Shown here one piece after another: positions 31,888 to 40,479 of a stretch of DNA of 64,000 nucleotides; the first letter of the stretch is position 1; every line of letters starts with the position of its first letter. The stretch lies in assembly GCF_022414575.1 (NCBI RefSeq), contig NZ_JADWYQ010000023.1, positions 42,732-106,731 on the forward strand, given 5' to 3'. The notes below the pieces were generated by a model. It had not been told where the DNA came from and made no database searches. It worked only from the letters and a program-made list of their open reading frames with translations. The stretch comes from Streptomyces sp. MUM 178J. GTDB lineage: Bacteria > Actinomycetota > Actinomycetes > Streptomycetales > Streptomycetaceae. Position numbers and translations under genes: made by a program.

Positions 31888-32698
31888 GCGCCTGCTCTGG
31901 GCTATGCCTCCGGTGGCTCTTCTCGCCCTCTTCTTCCTCTACCCCCTCGCTCTGGTCGTCCAGCAGTCCCTCCAACCCGACAGCGGTGGCACGTCCGTCC
32001 AGCCGTATGCCGACGTCTTCGCCTCGGAGGCGTTCCGGCACGCGCTGTGGACCACGGTGTGGCTGGCGCTGGCCTCCACGGCCGGCTGCATGGTCCTCGG
32101 GCTCCTGCTGGCGCTGGTCATCGCCTTCGTGCCGTTTCCCGGGGCGAAGGCGGTCGCCAGGTTCGTGGACGTCTTCCTGTCCTTCCCGTCCTTCCTCATC
32201 ACGCTGGCGCTGCTGTTCATCTACGGCAGCGTCGGCATGGCCAACGGCCTGTGGACGGATATCACGGGCGCGGCGGACGGGCCCTTCCAGTTCCTGACCA
32301 CACCCTGGGGCGTGCTGCTGGCGGAGGTCACCTACTTCACGCCGTTCGTGATGCGGCCGCTGCTCGCCGCCTTCTCCCAACTCGACACCGCGCAACTGGA
32401 GGCGGCCGGTTCGCTCGGCGCCCGCGCGCCCCGCATCGTACGGCAGGTGATCCTGCCGGAGGCGCTGCCCGCGCTCGCCGCCGGTGGGAGCCTCGTCCTG
32501 GTGCTGTGCCTCAACGAGTTCGGGATCGTGCTGTTCACCGGTGCGAAGGGGGTCACGACCCTCCCGATGCTCGTCTACAGCAAGGCGATCCTGGAGTCCG
32601 ACTATTCGGGCGCGTGTGTGGTCGCCGTCGTCAACGTCCTGATCTCCGTGGGTCTCTACGGGCTCTACCGGGTGGTGAGTCGCCGTGCTGGTGCATAG
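31880..32698 (+). CDS. ABC transporter permease (phosphonate uptake)
   Basis: A 272-residue inner-membrane protein with six hydrophobic helices (WAMPPVALLALFFLYPLALV first). The EAA-type coupling loop is LEAAGSLGARAPRIVRQVIL, the site where the ATPase docks. It is the first of two permease subunits typical of Fe3+/thiosulfate/2-AEP-type importers. Its ATG overlaps the ATPase gene by eight bases and its 3' end overlaps the second permease. Confidence 0.92.
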   Translation: MPRRLLWAMPPVALLALFFLYPLALVVQQSLQPDSGGTSVQPYADVFASEAFRHALWTTVWLALASTAGCMVLGLLLALVIAFVPFPGAKAVARFVDVFLSFPSFLITLALLFIYGSVGMANGLWTDITGAADGPFQFLTTPWGVLLAEVTYFTPFVMRPLLAAFSQLDTAQLEAAGSLGARAPRIVRQVILPEALPALAAGGSLVLVLCLNEFGIVLFTGAKGVTTLPMLVYSKAILESDYSGACVVAVVNVLISVGLYGLYRVVSRRAGA

Positions 32699-33482
32699 CC
32701 GCAAGGGCAGGTGGGCCGTGTGGGCGGTGTTCCTCGTCCTCTTCGTGCCCCTGTTCGCCCTGCCCCTCCTCGTCGTCCTCGGCGCCTCCTTCGCCACCCA
32801 CTGGTCCGGCGTCCTGCCGTCGGGCCTGACGACAGCCCACTACCGCTCCGCCACCCGCGGCGAGGCCCTCCAGGCGCTGACCACCAGCCTGGTCACCGCC
32901 CTCACCGCGAGCCTGCTCGCCCTGGCCGCCGGCGCCTGGGCCGCGCTGGCCGGAGCGGCCCTGAACAAGCGCCACCGCCGCATCCTCGACGCGCTGTTCG
33001 TCCTGCCGGTCGCCGTACCGTCCGTGGTGGTCGGACTCTCGGTCCTGGTGGCCTTCTCCAAGCCGCCGATGCTGCTCAACGGCACCCGGTGGATCGTGAT
33101 CCTCGCCCACACGGTGCTGGTGACCGCCTTCGCCCACCAGTCCGTGTCGGCGGCGATCACCCGCCTCGACCCGGCCTACGAGCAGGTCGCCGCCTCCCTC
33201 GGCGCCCGGCCCGGGTATGTCCTGTGGCGGGTGAGGCTGCCGCTCCTGCTGCCCTCGCTCACCGCCGCCGCCGGCCTCTGCATCGCCCTGTCCATGGGCG
33301 AGCTGAGCGCCACGATGATGCTCTATCCGCCCGACTGGACCCCGCTTCCCGTCCTGATCTACGCGGCCACCGACCGCGGCGCCCTGTTCACGGGCTCCGC
33401 CGTGGCAGTGGTCCTCATGGCGGCGACCCTGTTCACCCTGTTCGCCGTCTCCCGCATCGGCGCCAAAGCCTCGTACCGCTGA
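32685..33482 (+). CDS. ABC transporter permease (phosphonate uptake), second subunit
   Basis: A 265-residue membrane protein from GTG 32685, overlapping the first permease by 14 bases. Helices include WAVWAVFLVLFVPLFALPLL and VGLSVLVAFS. The EAA loop is YEQVAASLGARPGYVLWRVR. Together with the first permease and the ATPase it forms the membrane part of the importer. Confidence 0.92.
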   Translation: MLVHSRKGRWAVWAVFLVLFVPLFALPLLVVLGASFATHWSGVLPSGLTTAHYRSATRGEALQALTTSLVTALTASLLALAAGAWAALAGAALNKRHRRILDALFVLPVAVPSVVVGLSVLVAFSKPPMLLNGTRWIVILAHTVLVTAFAHQSVSAAITRLDPAYEQVAASLGARPGYVLWRVRLPLLLPSLTAAAGLCIALSMGELSATMMLYPPDWTPLPVLIYAATDRGALFTGSAVAVVLMAATLFTLFAVSRIGAKASYR

Positions 33483-33563
33483 TCCCGTACCGGCTGCCTC
33501 ACCTGCTCACTCCCCAACCCCCGCATCGCACAACGCCTTTTCCTGCAAGGAGTTCACCCCGCC

Positions 33564-34619
33564 ATGCCCAGAAACACCCTCAAGCTCGCCGTCGCCGTCT
33601 CCCTCGTGGCCACCCCGCTGCTGTCCGCCTGCGACGGCTCCACGGCCGCCTCCGACGAGAAGGTCGTCACCGTCTACAGCGCCGACGGACTCAAGGGCGA
33701 GAACGACAACGGCTGGTACGACCAGGTCTTCAAGGACTTCGAGAAGGAGATCGGCATCAAGGTCAAGTACGTCGAGGGCGGCTCCGGCGAGGTGGTGCAG
33801 CGCGCCGTCCGCGAGAAGAGCAACCCGCAGGCCGACGTGCTGGTCACCCTGCCGCCGTTCATCCAGCAGGCCGACGGCAAGGGCCTGCTGCAGAAGTACG
33901 AGCCCAAGGGCTCCGCGCAGGTCAGCGGAGGCGACAAGGCCGCCGACGGCACCTGGACCTCCGTCGTCAACAACTACTTCGGCTTCATCTACAACAAGAA
34001 GGAGCTGAAGCAGGCCCCCACCACCTGGGAGCAGCTGCTGGACAGCACGTACAAGAACAAGCTCCAGTACTCCACCCCGGGCGTCGCCGGTGACGGCACG
34101 GCCGTCCTGATCAAGGCGATCAACGACTTCGGCGGCAAGGACGCTGCCCTCGCCTACCTGAAGAAGCTCCAGGCCAACAACGTCGGCCCGTCCGCCTCCA
34201 CCGGCAAGCTCGCCCCGAAGGTCGACAAGGGCGAACTGCTGGTCGCCAACGGCGACGTGCAGATGAACTTCGCCCAGTCCAAGTCCATGCCCAACCTGGG
34301 CATCTGGTTCCCGGCAAGGCAGGGCGGCAAGCCCACCACGTTCGCGCTGCCCTACGCGGCCGGCCTGGTCACCAAGGCCCCGCACAGCGAGAACGGCAAG
34401 AAGCTCCTCGACTACATGCTCAGCGAGAAGGCCCAGAAGCAGGTCAGCGAGATCGGCGGCGGCTTCAGCGCCCGCACGGACGTCAAGGCCGCCGACGCCA
34501 ACGCCGTCGCGCTCGCCAAGCTGATGAACGATGTGGACGTCTTCGTGCCCGACTGGAACGACATCGACAAGAACCTCGCGTCGTACGTCGAGGACTGGAA
34601 GTCCGCCACCGGCAGCTGA
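33564..34619 (+). CDS. Phosphonate-type ABC substrate-binding lipoprotein
   Basis: A 351-residue protein with a lipoprotein signal (KLAVAVSLVATPLLSAC, lipobox Cys at about residue 23) and a family 1-type periplasmic-binding fold: VVTVYSADGLKGENDNGWYD, then NYFGFIYNKKELKQAPTTWE and GDGTAVLIKAINDFGGKDA. This resembles the 2-aminoethylphosphonate and iron-type binding proteins that accompany such importers. The RBS is TGCAAGGAG. A terminator hairpin follows, closing the catabolic operon. Confidence 0.92.
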   Translation: MPRNTLKLAVAVSLVATPLLSACDGSTAASDEKVVTVYSADGLKGENDNGWYDQVFKDFEKEIGIKVKYVEGGSGEVVQRAVREKSNPQADVLVTLPPFIQQADGKGLLQKYEPKGSAQVSGGDKAADGTWTSVVNNYFGFIYNKKELKQAPTTWEQLLDSTYKNKLQYSTPGVAGDGTAVLIKAINDFGGKDAALAYLKKLQANNVGPSASTGKLAPKVDKGELLVANGDVQMNFAQSKSMPNLGIWFPARQGGKPTTFALPYAAGLVTKAPHSENGKKLLDYMLSEKAQKQVSEIGGGFSARTDVKAADANAVALAKLMNDVDVFVPDWNDIDKNLASYVEDWKSATGS

Positions 34620-34645
34620 CCGCCACCGCACTTTCCCCGTCACAC

Positions 34646-34675
34646 GCGACGCCCCCGGCACACCGGGGGCGTCGC
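34646..34675 (+). terminator. Terminator of the phosphonate operon
   Basis: GCGACGCCCCCGG, loop CACA, CCGGGGGCGTCGC: a perfect 13-bp stem 27 bp after the stop of the binding-protein gene. Confidence 0.85.
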
Positions 34676-34714
34676 CATACTCGCGCTCGTTCGCCCGCGC
34701 CTGCGGAGGTCTCC

Positions 34715-34850
34715 GTGTCGTCCCGCACGCCCCGCCGCACGCTCCTCGTCTCCGCCGCCGCCGTGGCCGCCGTCGCCGCATCCACCGGCCCGCTCGCCAG
34801 AGCCGCCCCGCTGACAAGCATCGGAGCTGAGCGCGTTCCTGATCACATAC
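34715..34850 (+). pseudogene. Orphan Tat-type signal peptide, gene truncated
   Basis: GTG 34715, with GGAGGT shortly upstream, opens SSRTPRRTLLVSAAAVAAVA and a short stretch to APLTSIGAE. That is a twin-arginine-like signal (RRTLL, hydrophobic Ala/Val helix, A-x-A cleavage site). Beyond about 34850 the frame becomes the antisense of the convergent HD gene and has no further similarity. It is probably the start of a secreted phosphoesterase of the phosphonate locus whose body has been deleted. Confidence 0.45.
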
Positions 34851-34853
34851 GGT

Positions 34854-35417
34854 TCAGGGCCGTGCCGCGGCGGCCACGGCGCTCACCACCGGGCGCCAGC
34901 GGTCCAGTCCCGGTACGCGTAGGCCGACGACCTTGCCCGCATCGTCGGCGCGGCGGAGCGCCACCGCCGCGGCGAAGTCGGGATCGGTTTCGAAGGCGGC
35001 CGCTTCCTGCGGTGTCATGACCCCGCCCTGGCAGCCCAGGGTCCGGACACTCTCCGGCGAGAGCGCGAGGTCCGGGTCGGTTGCCGCGAGATAGCGCTTG
35101 GCTGGGATGTGGAGGGCGACGAGGCGGGCGACCCGCTGCCCGAGCAGAGTGGCGACGGCCGCGGCGGAGTGTTCGCCGTGGCCGGCCTCGTCACCCGGCT
35201 GCAGACGGTGCCCTATGTCGTGGACGAGCCCGGCGACCTGAAGTTCCTCATCGCCCGGGTGGCGCGCGGCCAGGACGGCCGCGACCTGAAGGCCATGGTC
35301 GAGGATGTCCACCGGATCGCCGCTACGGTCCGGGGTGTCCCAGGCATCCTCGCAGTCGGCCAACAGGGACATGAGCCCGTCGACGGAATCGATGGGCACA
35401 GGGTGATTCAGGTTCAT
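34854..35417 (-). CDS. PhnZ-like HD-domain phosphonate oxygenase
   Basis: A 187-residue HD-domain protein from ATG 35417; the next upstream frame Met is an unsupported extension. The ligands expected of the mixed-valence diiron PhnZ are in place: DILDHGLQVAA (His), AGLVHDIGHRL (HD), GHGEHSAAAVATL (His), ARLVALHIPAKRYL (His, with the Tyr/Lys motif) and ALRRADDAG (Asp). It belongs to the HDIG-type family associated with phosphonate operons (TIGR03276). PhnZ cleaves 2-amino-1-hydroxyethylphosphonate to glycine and phosphate, but needs a PhnY hydroxylase, which is not seen here. It is convergent with the phosphonate operon. Confidence 0.85.
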   Translation of the reverse strand: MNLNHPVPIDSVDGLMSLLADCEDAWDTPDRSGDPVDILDHGLQVAAVLAARHPGDEELQVAGLVHDIGHRLQPGDEAGHGEHSAAAVATLLGQRVARLVALHIPAKRYLAATDPDLALSPESVRTLGCQGGVMTPQEAAAFETDPDFAAAVALRRADDAGKVVGLRVPGLDRWRPVVSAVAAAARP

Positions 35418-35557
35418 GCCGCCAGGCTGCCGCATCCAGCCGAACGGCGGGTGTACGGAGGCCGGCTTAGCAGGTGTCGGAACGCCTGACCCGCCGGCCG
35501 CGCGCTCACCTTCCGCCAGGCGTGCGGGGCGGCCGCCGCGTTCGAGGAGGTCCTCGG

Positions 35558-35743
35558 ATGAAGCTCGCCCACCGCGAGATCGTCATCGCCCTGCGCGACC
35601 TCGACCTGGACGGCTCCGTCGGCCTGCGCGACGACCCGTTCACCGGGGTACGGATCGACGACGGCGCCCTCGCCCTGCCCACCGGCCCCGGCATCGGCGC
35701 CACTAACCTCCAGGAGACCCCGATCACCTGGGACAAGGACTGA
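35558..35743 (+). CDS. Small hypothetical protein, possibly the C-terminal end of an enolase-superfamily gene
   Basis: A 61-residue frame from ATG 35558 to TGA 35743, with GAGGAGG upstream. It reads RIDDGALALPTGPGIGATNL, which resembles the last strand of mandelate-racemase/muconate-lactonising enzymes (dG-x-x-x-PxGPGLG). The rest of such an enzyme is absent, so this may be a truncated tail that still has a start codon. Its stop is one base before the start of the frameshifted dehydrogenase gene. I do not know its function. Confidence 0.45.
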   Translation: MKLAHREIVIALRDLDLDGSVGLRDDPFTGVRIDDGALALPTGPGIGATNLQETPITWDKD

Positions 35744-35744
35744 C

Positions 35745-36705
35745 ATGAGCCTTCGCTGCGCCGTACTCGACGACTTCCAGCAGGTGGCCACCACCGCCGC
35801 CGACTGGAGCCCCCTCAAGGACCAGGTGGAGATCGTCAGCTTCCCCGAACACTTCGCCACCGAGGACGAACTCGCCGCTTTCCTGGCCGACTTCGACATC
35901 GTCGTGACGCTACGCGAACGCGTCGTCTTCCCCGCCTCCCCTACTCGACCGACTGCCCCGCCTGCGCCTGCTCATCGCCTCCGGCATGCGCAACAGCGTC
36001 ATCGACTACGCGGCGGCCGAGCGCAACGGCGTCACCGTCTGCGGCACCGCCAGCACCTCCACCCCGCCCGTCGAGCTGACCTGGGCCCTGCTGCTGGGCC
36101 TGGCCCGGGGAATCGTCACCGAGAACGCGGCGCTGCGCACCGGCGGCCCCTGGCAGTCCACCGTCGGCGCCGACCTCCACGGCCGGACCCTGGGCCTCCT
36201 CGGCCTGGGCAAGATCGGCAGCCGGGTCGCCCAGGTCGGGCTCGCCTTCGGCATGGACGTCCAGGCATGGAGCCAGAACCTCACCGACGAGCGCGCCGCC
36301 GAGGTCGGCGTCCGGCGGGCCTCCAGCAAGGAGGAACTCCTCGCCACCAGCGACTTCGTCTCCCTGCACCTCGTCCTCGGCGACCGCACCCGCGGCCTCC
36401 TCGGCCCCGCCGAACTAGCGCTCCTGAAGCCGACCGCCTACCTGGTCAACACCTCCCGGGCCGGCCTGATCGACCAGGACGCCCTCCTGGACGCCCTGCG
36501 GGAGGGGCGCATCGCCGGCGCCGGCCTGGACGTGTACGACGTCGAGCCGCTGCCCGCCGACCACCCCGTGCGCACCGCGCCCCGCCTCCTGGCCACCCCC
36601 CACCTGGGCTACGTCTCCCAGAACAACTACAGCACCTACTACACCCACGCCGTCGAGGACATCCAGGCGTACCTCGCCGGCACGCCCGTCCGCCTCCTCG
36701 GCTGA
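35745..36705 (+). pseudogene. D-2-hydroxyacid dehydrogenase with a single-base frameshift
   Basis: Two frames together give a complete NAD-dependent D-isomer 2-hydroxyacid dehydrogenase. The first part (SLRCAVLDDFQQVATTAADW to LRERVVFPAS) is in the frame of ATG 35745. The rest (LLDRLPRLRLLIASGMRNSV, then GRTLGLLGLGKIGSRVAQVG, and YDVEPLPADHP) is in the next frame and ends at 36705. The switch lies at a CCCC run (35938-35941); one C fewer restores the frame. A recent mutation or a base-calling error at a homopolymer would both explain it. If repaired, it would be about 319 residues with the nucleotide-binding GLGKIG and the catalytic His region ATPHLGYVS. Confidence 0.8.
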
Positions 36706-36730
36706 CCCCATCACGGGGCCTCCCCCTGAG

Positions 36731-36897
36731 TGGGCGTTAAGTCCGATCTTCCTCGGTTCGTGATCGCTCGATCGTGGGACTGATCGCCGTGCAGGTCCGT
36801 TACTTGGCATATGCATGCCGAGATGCGGGTCATGAGTAGAGAGCCCTACCTCAGCGACTTATCGGATGCTCAGTGGGCGTTGATCGAGCCCAGGAAG
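36731..36897 (+). repeat. 5' end of an IS5-type element, copy A
   Basis: GCGTTAAGTC and the following 165 bases closely match 37427-37590, including GTTCGTGATCGCTCGATCGT and the start of a transposase, SREPYLSDLSDAQWALIEP. Only this 5' end is present; the frame ends just after the IEP motif. It is a direct repeat with copy B and brackets the VOC gene at 36957-37394. Confidence 0.7.
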
Positions 36898-36956
36898 CCC
36901 TCGAATCACGGCACCTTGCTCTTGAACCTCTGACCGCAAGAACGGTGGACTCGGGA

Positions 36957-37394
36957 TCAGCGGAGTTCTTGAGCGAGCCCGATGAGGATTCCTTCGGGCC
37001 CGCGGACGTAGCAGAGCCGGTACGCGTCTTCGTACTGGACCACGTCACTGCTGACGAGCTGCGCGCCGTGCTTGCGGAGCCGGACGAGCGTCTCGTCGAT
37101 GTCGTCCACGGCGAACATGACGCGGAGGTAGCCCAGAGCGTTCACCGGGGCGCTCCGGTGATCGGCGACCACGTGCGGCGCGATGAAGCGCGAGAGTTCG
37201 AGCCGTCCGTGGCCGTCCGGCGTGCGCATCATGGCGATCTCGACGCGTTGGTCGCCAAGGCCGGTGACACGCCCCGCCCACTCACCTTCCACCGTGGTTC
37301 GCCCCTCGAGTTCGAGGCCGAGTTCGCGGAAGAAATCGATCGCCGTTGTGAGGTCCTCGACGACGATGCCGACGTTGTCCAGTCTGAGAGACAT
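36957..37394 (-). CDS. VOC-superfamily (glyoxalase/dioxygenase-fold) protein
   Basis: A 145-residue protein with two beta-alpha-beta3 modules: LRLDNVGIVVEDLTTAIDFF, GELE-type strand TGLGDQRVEIAMMRTPDGHG, then VMFAVDDIDETLVRLRKHG and AYRLCYVRGPEGILIGLAQE. Potential metal ligands (His early, Glu in PEGI) sit where the family has them. It belongs to the uncharacterised Glo_EDI_BRP_like group. It is an intact gene enclosed between two copies of an IS5 5' end, so it may have been moved with them. Confidence 0.88.
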   Translation of the reverse strand: MSLRLDNVGIVVEDLTTAIDFFRELGLELEGRTTVEGEWAGRVTGLGDQRVEIAMMRTPDGHGRLELSRFIAPHVVADHRSAPVNALGYLRVMFAVDDIDETLVRLRKHGAQLVSSDVVQYEDAYRLCYVRGPEGILIGLAQELR

Positions 37395-37426
37395 CTGGCC
37401 AGTCTAGAGAAGCCAGCATCTGCGGG

Positions 37427-37885
37427 ACGTTAAGTCTGATCTTCCCTGGTTCGTGATCGCTCGATCGTGGTGCTGATCGCCGTGCGGGCCGTCTGGTGGG
37501 CATGTGCATGGTGAGATGCGGGCATGGAGCGAGAGCCGCACCCGAGCGACTTATCGGACGAACAGTGGGCGTTGATCGAGCCGATGATCACGGCCTGGAA
37601 GCAGGACCGGGTGGCGCGGTCGGCGACCGGGGATCCCGGGTCCTGCGATCTGCGAGAGGTCGTGAACGTTCACTCTTCTATCAGAACCGGACGGGGTGCC
37701 AGTGGCGCTACCTGCCCCATGACCTGCCGACCTGGTCGACGGTGTTCTACCACTTCACGCTCTGGCGCGAGGACGGGCTGGACCAGCGGATCTCCGAACT
37801 CCTGCGCTGCCAGGTACGGGAGAGGGCCCGCCGATTAGAGGACCCGTCTCTCGTGGTCATCGATAAGGCCCTTGTGCATGCTGTG
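37427..37885 (+). pseudogene. IS5-family transposase remnant, copy B
   Basis: From ATG 37524 the frame reads MEREPHPSDLSDEQWALIEP, then WKQDRVARSATGD. After a frame shift near 37650 it continues as NRTGCQWRYLPHDLPTWSTV, FYHFTLWREDGLDQ and DPSLVVIDKALVHA, the IS5-type N-terminal half up to the first catalytic Asp. The DDE core and the 3' end are missing. The 5' flank (37427-37590) is a direct repeat of 36731-36897. It overlaps the 3' end of the gene on the minus strand at 37857. Confidence 0.75.
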
Positions 37886-38252
37886 CCTGGATCACCTCTT
37901 CGGTCGTCTTGACCCACGGGTGATCGAAGTCATAGGGACCAGGGTCCAAATCATGAGCGACCTCGTGACAGATGATCGCTGCTCGGTGGTCGTCGGCCGG
38001 CGCCACTGAACAGTCGACTCGGAGGTGGGCCAAACGTCGCGAGAACATCCCAGCCGACGCACCTTGCGGGCTGCGGATCTCGCCCTCGCTCAGGATGTAG
38101 CCCAGAGACTGGACGATCCGCTCGGCCGTGCCGTCGTGGGGTGCTGTTGTCTCCCCAGCCGCTACAGAGAAAAGGCCGTCGCCGATTTCTCCCCACCGGT
38201 CGATGACTTCGGCAACCTCGGCGCTGATGTCGAGCCGCGCGATGTCGTTCAT
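37857..38252 (-). CDS. HExxH-containing hypothetical protein, C terminus cut by IS5 remnant
   Basis: A 131-residue protein, ATG 38252 overlapping the stop of the methyltransferase gene (ATGA). It contains IICHEVAHDLDPG, a HExxH zinc-metallopeptidase-type motif, and an N-terminal helix SAEVAEVIDRWGEIGDG. The last few residues come from the IS5 remnant, so the natural C terminus, where a third zinc ligand might lie, is lost. I do not recognise the family. It may be related to ImmA/IrrE-like peptidases, but that is a guess. Confidence 0.5.
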   Translation of the reverse strand: MNDIARLDISAEVAEVIDRWGEIGDGLFSVAAGETTAPHDGTAERIVQSLGYILSEGEIRSPQGASAGMFSRRLAHLRVDCSVAPADDHRAAIICHEVAHDLDPGPYDFDHPWVKTTEEVIQAQHAQGPYR

Positions 38253-38851
38253 GGCCGCCTCGTGCCGATGATCGTGGCCAGATCCTCCGCCAGCTGCACC
38301 TCAGTGGAGAGCAGGGCTGGGTGCTCCAGCCAAGCCAGGCGAGCGGTGTCTGGCTGCCCGCCTATCAGCGGTGGCCATTGGGCCATGGGGGTGAAGTCGT
38401 CGATGACGATCCTGCCCGCTGTATGAAGCAGACGCTGCGGATCGGCCGACGATGTCTTCGCCTTCTTGCCGTTGCCGCCGCCGTCGACCACGAGCAGATC
38501 GTACGGGCCGCGCTCGTAGATCCGGGTCCAGTCGCCATAAAGGATCTCGACGTCGGGAATGCCGGCGAACAGCTTCGCAGCCTCGGTGGCCCGCTGTTCG
38601 TCCCGCTCGACACTGACAATCCGGACTCCAGGGCGGCGTGAGGCGATCATCCACGCCAGTCCGACACCGCAGCCGGTTCCGGTCTCCCCGATGCTCTCGA
38701 GAGCACCAGCGGCCAGTGCGTGGAGCAGGCGACCCTGCTCGGGACGGCACGAAGACGGAAAGCCCAGCCGCCGCGCGAGGTCGACGGCCTCCACCACCAG
38801 GTCAGGCAGGCCGGTCAGGCCCGCATAGGCGTCAGTTCCAGATATGGACAT
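38249..38851 (-). CDS. SAM-dependent O-methyltransferase-like protein
   Basis: A 200-residue protein with a Rossmann core: ALAAGALESIGETGTGCGVG (motif I like the E-IG-GxG of O-methyltransferases), VRIVSVERDEQRATEAAKLF (motif II acid Glu), YDLLVVDGGGNGKKA and AGRIVIDDFTPMAQWPP. It resembles class I methyltransferases of the caffeoyl-CoA/catechol group but lacks some of their metal ligands. It overlaps the HExxH gene downstream and lies between two decayed transposases, so its original partners are unknown. Confidence 0.75.
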   Translation of the reverse strand: MSISGTDAYAGLTGLPDLVVEAVDLARRLGFPSSCRPEQGRLLHALAAGALESIGETGTGCGVGLAWMIASRRPGVRIVSVERDEQRATEAAKLFAGIPDVEILYGDWTRIYERGPYDLLVVDGGGNGKKAKTSSADPQRLLHTAGRIVIDDFTPMAQWPPLIGGQPDTARLAWLEHPALLSTEVQLAEDLATIIGTRRP

Positions 38852-38959
38852 GCATCCCCCGTCGCCGTCTGTCGATGAATACGATCTTCAACAGGCAGAG
38901 CATCGTCAACCCGCCCAGTTGGCTGAGTCGGTCAGCTCATCGAAGAGCCCTGCCAGCAC

Positions 38960-39784
38960 ATGTGGGACTGGACCCTGAGCAAGATCGTGTGGGTCACAGA
39001 CCGGGGATTCTCCAGCGAACGCAACTGCCGCTACCTCCGCCAGGGCGACAACGTCTACATCGTCGGCGAGAAACTCCGCTCCGGCAGCCCGGAAGTGAAG
39101 GCCGCCCTGTCCCGCCAGGGCCGCTACGGCGAGATCGCCCAGAACATGCGGGTCAAGGAGGTCCGGATCTCCGACACCGAACGGTTCGTGATCTGCCACA
39201 ACCCCGAAGCCGCCACCCGTGACCAGCACATACGCGAACAGCTCGTCTCCCAGCTCACGACTCTGATCGAAGACACCGACAAGCTCAGCGAGTTCAAGCG
39301 AGGCGAGCTCCGAGGGAAGATCGCCGGCAAGCCTGGCCTCAACCGCTACCTCCGCCCTACCCCGGCAGGCAAGCTCCGCATCGACACCGCGAAGATCAAG
39401 GCCGAGGAGAACCTCGACGGCAAGTATCTGCTGCGATGCTCCGACCCGGACCTGTCCGCGGAGGACATCGCGCTCGGTTACAAGCAGCTCCTCGAAGTCG
39501 AGCGGGGCTGGCGGGACATGAGGCAGATCATCGACCTGCGGCCCGTCTATCACCGTCTTGAGGAACGCATACGCGCACACGTCGTCCTCTGCTGGCTCGC
39601 TCTGTTGTTGGTCCGCATCACCGAGACCACCACCGGCGCGACCTGGACGACCGTCCGCCGCGAACTCGACCGGCTCCACCTCGGCACGTTCACCGGCCCC
39701 ACCGGCCTGTTCCGGCAGGTCACCGCCCTCACCAAGACCCAGACCGATCCCCTGGCCAAGCTCGGCATCCCCACACCGAAGTAG
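38960..39784 (+). pseudogene. IS1634-like transposase, N terminus missing
   Basis: A 274-codon frame carrying the second half of an IS1634-family DDE transposase: IVWVTDRGFSSERNCRYLRQ (catalytic Asp), GKYLLRCSDPDLSAEDIALGYKQ, and the catalytic Glu in LLEVERGWRDMRQIIDLRPV. The C-terminal end (TALTKTQTDPLAKLGI) is complete. About 200 N-terminal residues with the first Asp are absent, and the frame opens only at 38960 near a sequence break, so it cannot be functional. Confidence 0.75.
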
Positions 39785-39872
39785 ATCATCGCCCTCGAAC
39801 CCGCACCCCGCTGACCAGCACGAACATCAGCGCCTAGAGAAACGCCTCTCAGGCGCCCTCACTCATGTCCGT

Positions 39873-40115
39873 GCAGGTCAGGCCCCAGATTCGTGACTCT
39901 AGGCCGCTGAATTACGCGGAACGCAGGGACAAAGAGTCCAGAAAACGGCAGGTCAGGAACTCCTTACGGCAGGTTCCAGGATCACAACACACTCCACATG
40001 CGAGGTCATCGGAAACTTGTCACGGCGCACGGAGCTGTTGAAAGTGCAGGTCAGGCAGGTTCTTCCGTCCCTCCAGCGGGCTGCCGGGTGACCAGAGCGT
40101 CAAATGAGCGTCACG
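39873..40115. repeat. Attachment-site-like repeat block, copy 1
   Basis: GCAGGTCAGG occurs at 39873, 39948 and 40046. Between the last two, the minus strand reads KFPMTSHVECVVILEPAV, the C-terminal tail of an RlmD/TrmA-type rRNA methyltransferase without the rest of the gene. The stretch 40046-40115 ends in GCGTCAAATGAGCGTCACG. The same arrangement occurs at 44095-44253. It looks like the scar of integration into the 3' end of a housekeeping methyltransferase gene. Confidence 0.6.
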
Positions 40116-40430
40116 GAGGATTAGCGGTACCGCCGCACGGCGGGCGGCTACGGAGCAATGCACCACCTGCCGCGCTCGCGGGCCCAGGGGCAGTCTGAGG
40201 CACCCATAAGGGGGACGAGCACGCGTCGTACGCAGTACGCCCGATCTTGGCCGGCCGATCCCGTCGGGTAGGGCCCGGAGTCGTGAGATGCGTTGACGGA
40301 GCCGCAGGTCGTCTTGCTCCGAGAGATCGCGGCCGCCTCCAGTGCCGCGCCTGCCCCATCCGCCGGTTAGCAGACGGCCTGGGCGCTGGAGAACCGCGGA
40401 CTGATCACGAGCACCTGATGTGGCAGTGAG
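40116..40430. other. Stretch without a convincing gene
   Basis: No intact gene. ATG 40104 opens SVTED but hits TAG within seven codons; after it the frame reads RYRRTAGGYGAMHHL, vaguely like the start of an actinobacterial tyrosine integrase. This is too weak to name. Confidence 0.4.
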
Positions 40431-40479
40431 CACGTCCGCAGTGGTCGCTGCGGACGGCCGCTACTACCTCAAGCGCGGC

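Noticed and set aside
40104..40260. Start of a tyrosine integrase gene
   Set aside because: The frame hits a stop after six codons and the resemblance to integrase N termini is too short to support.
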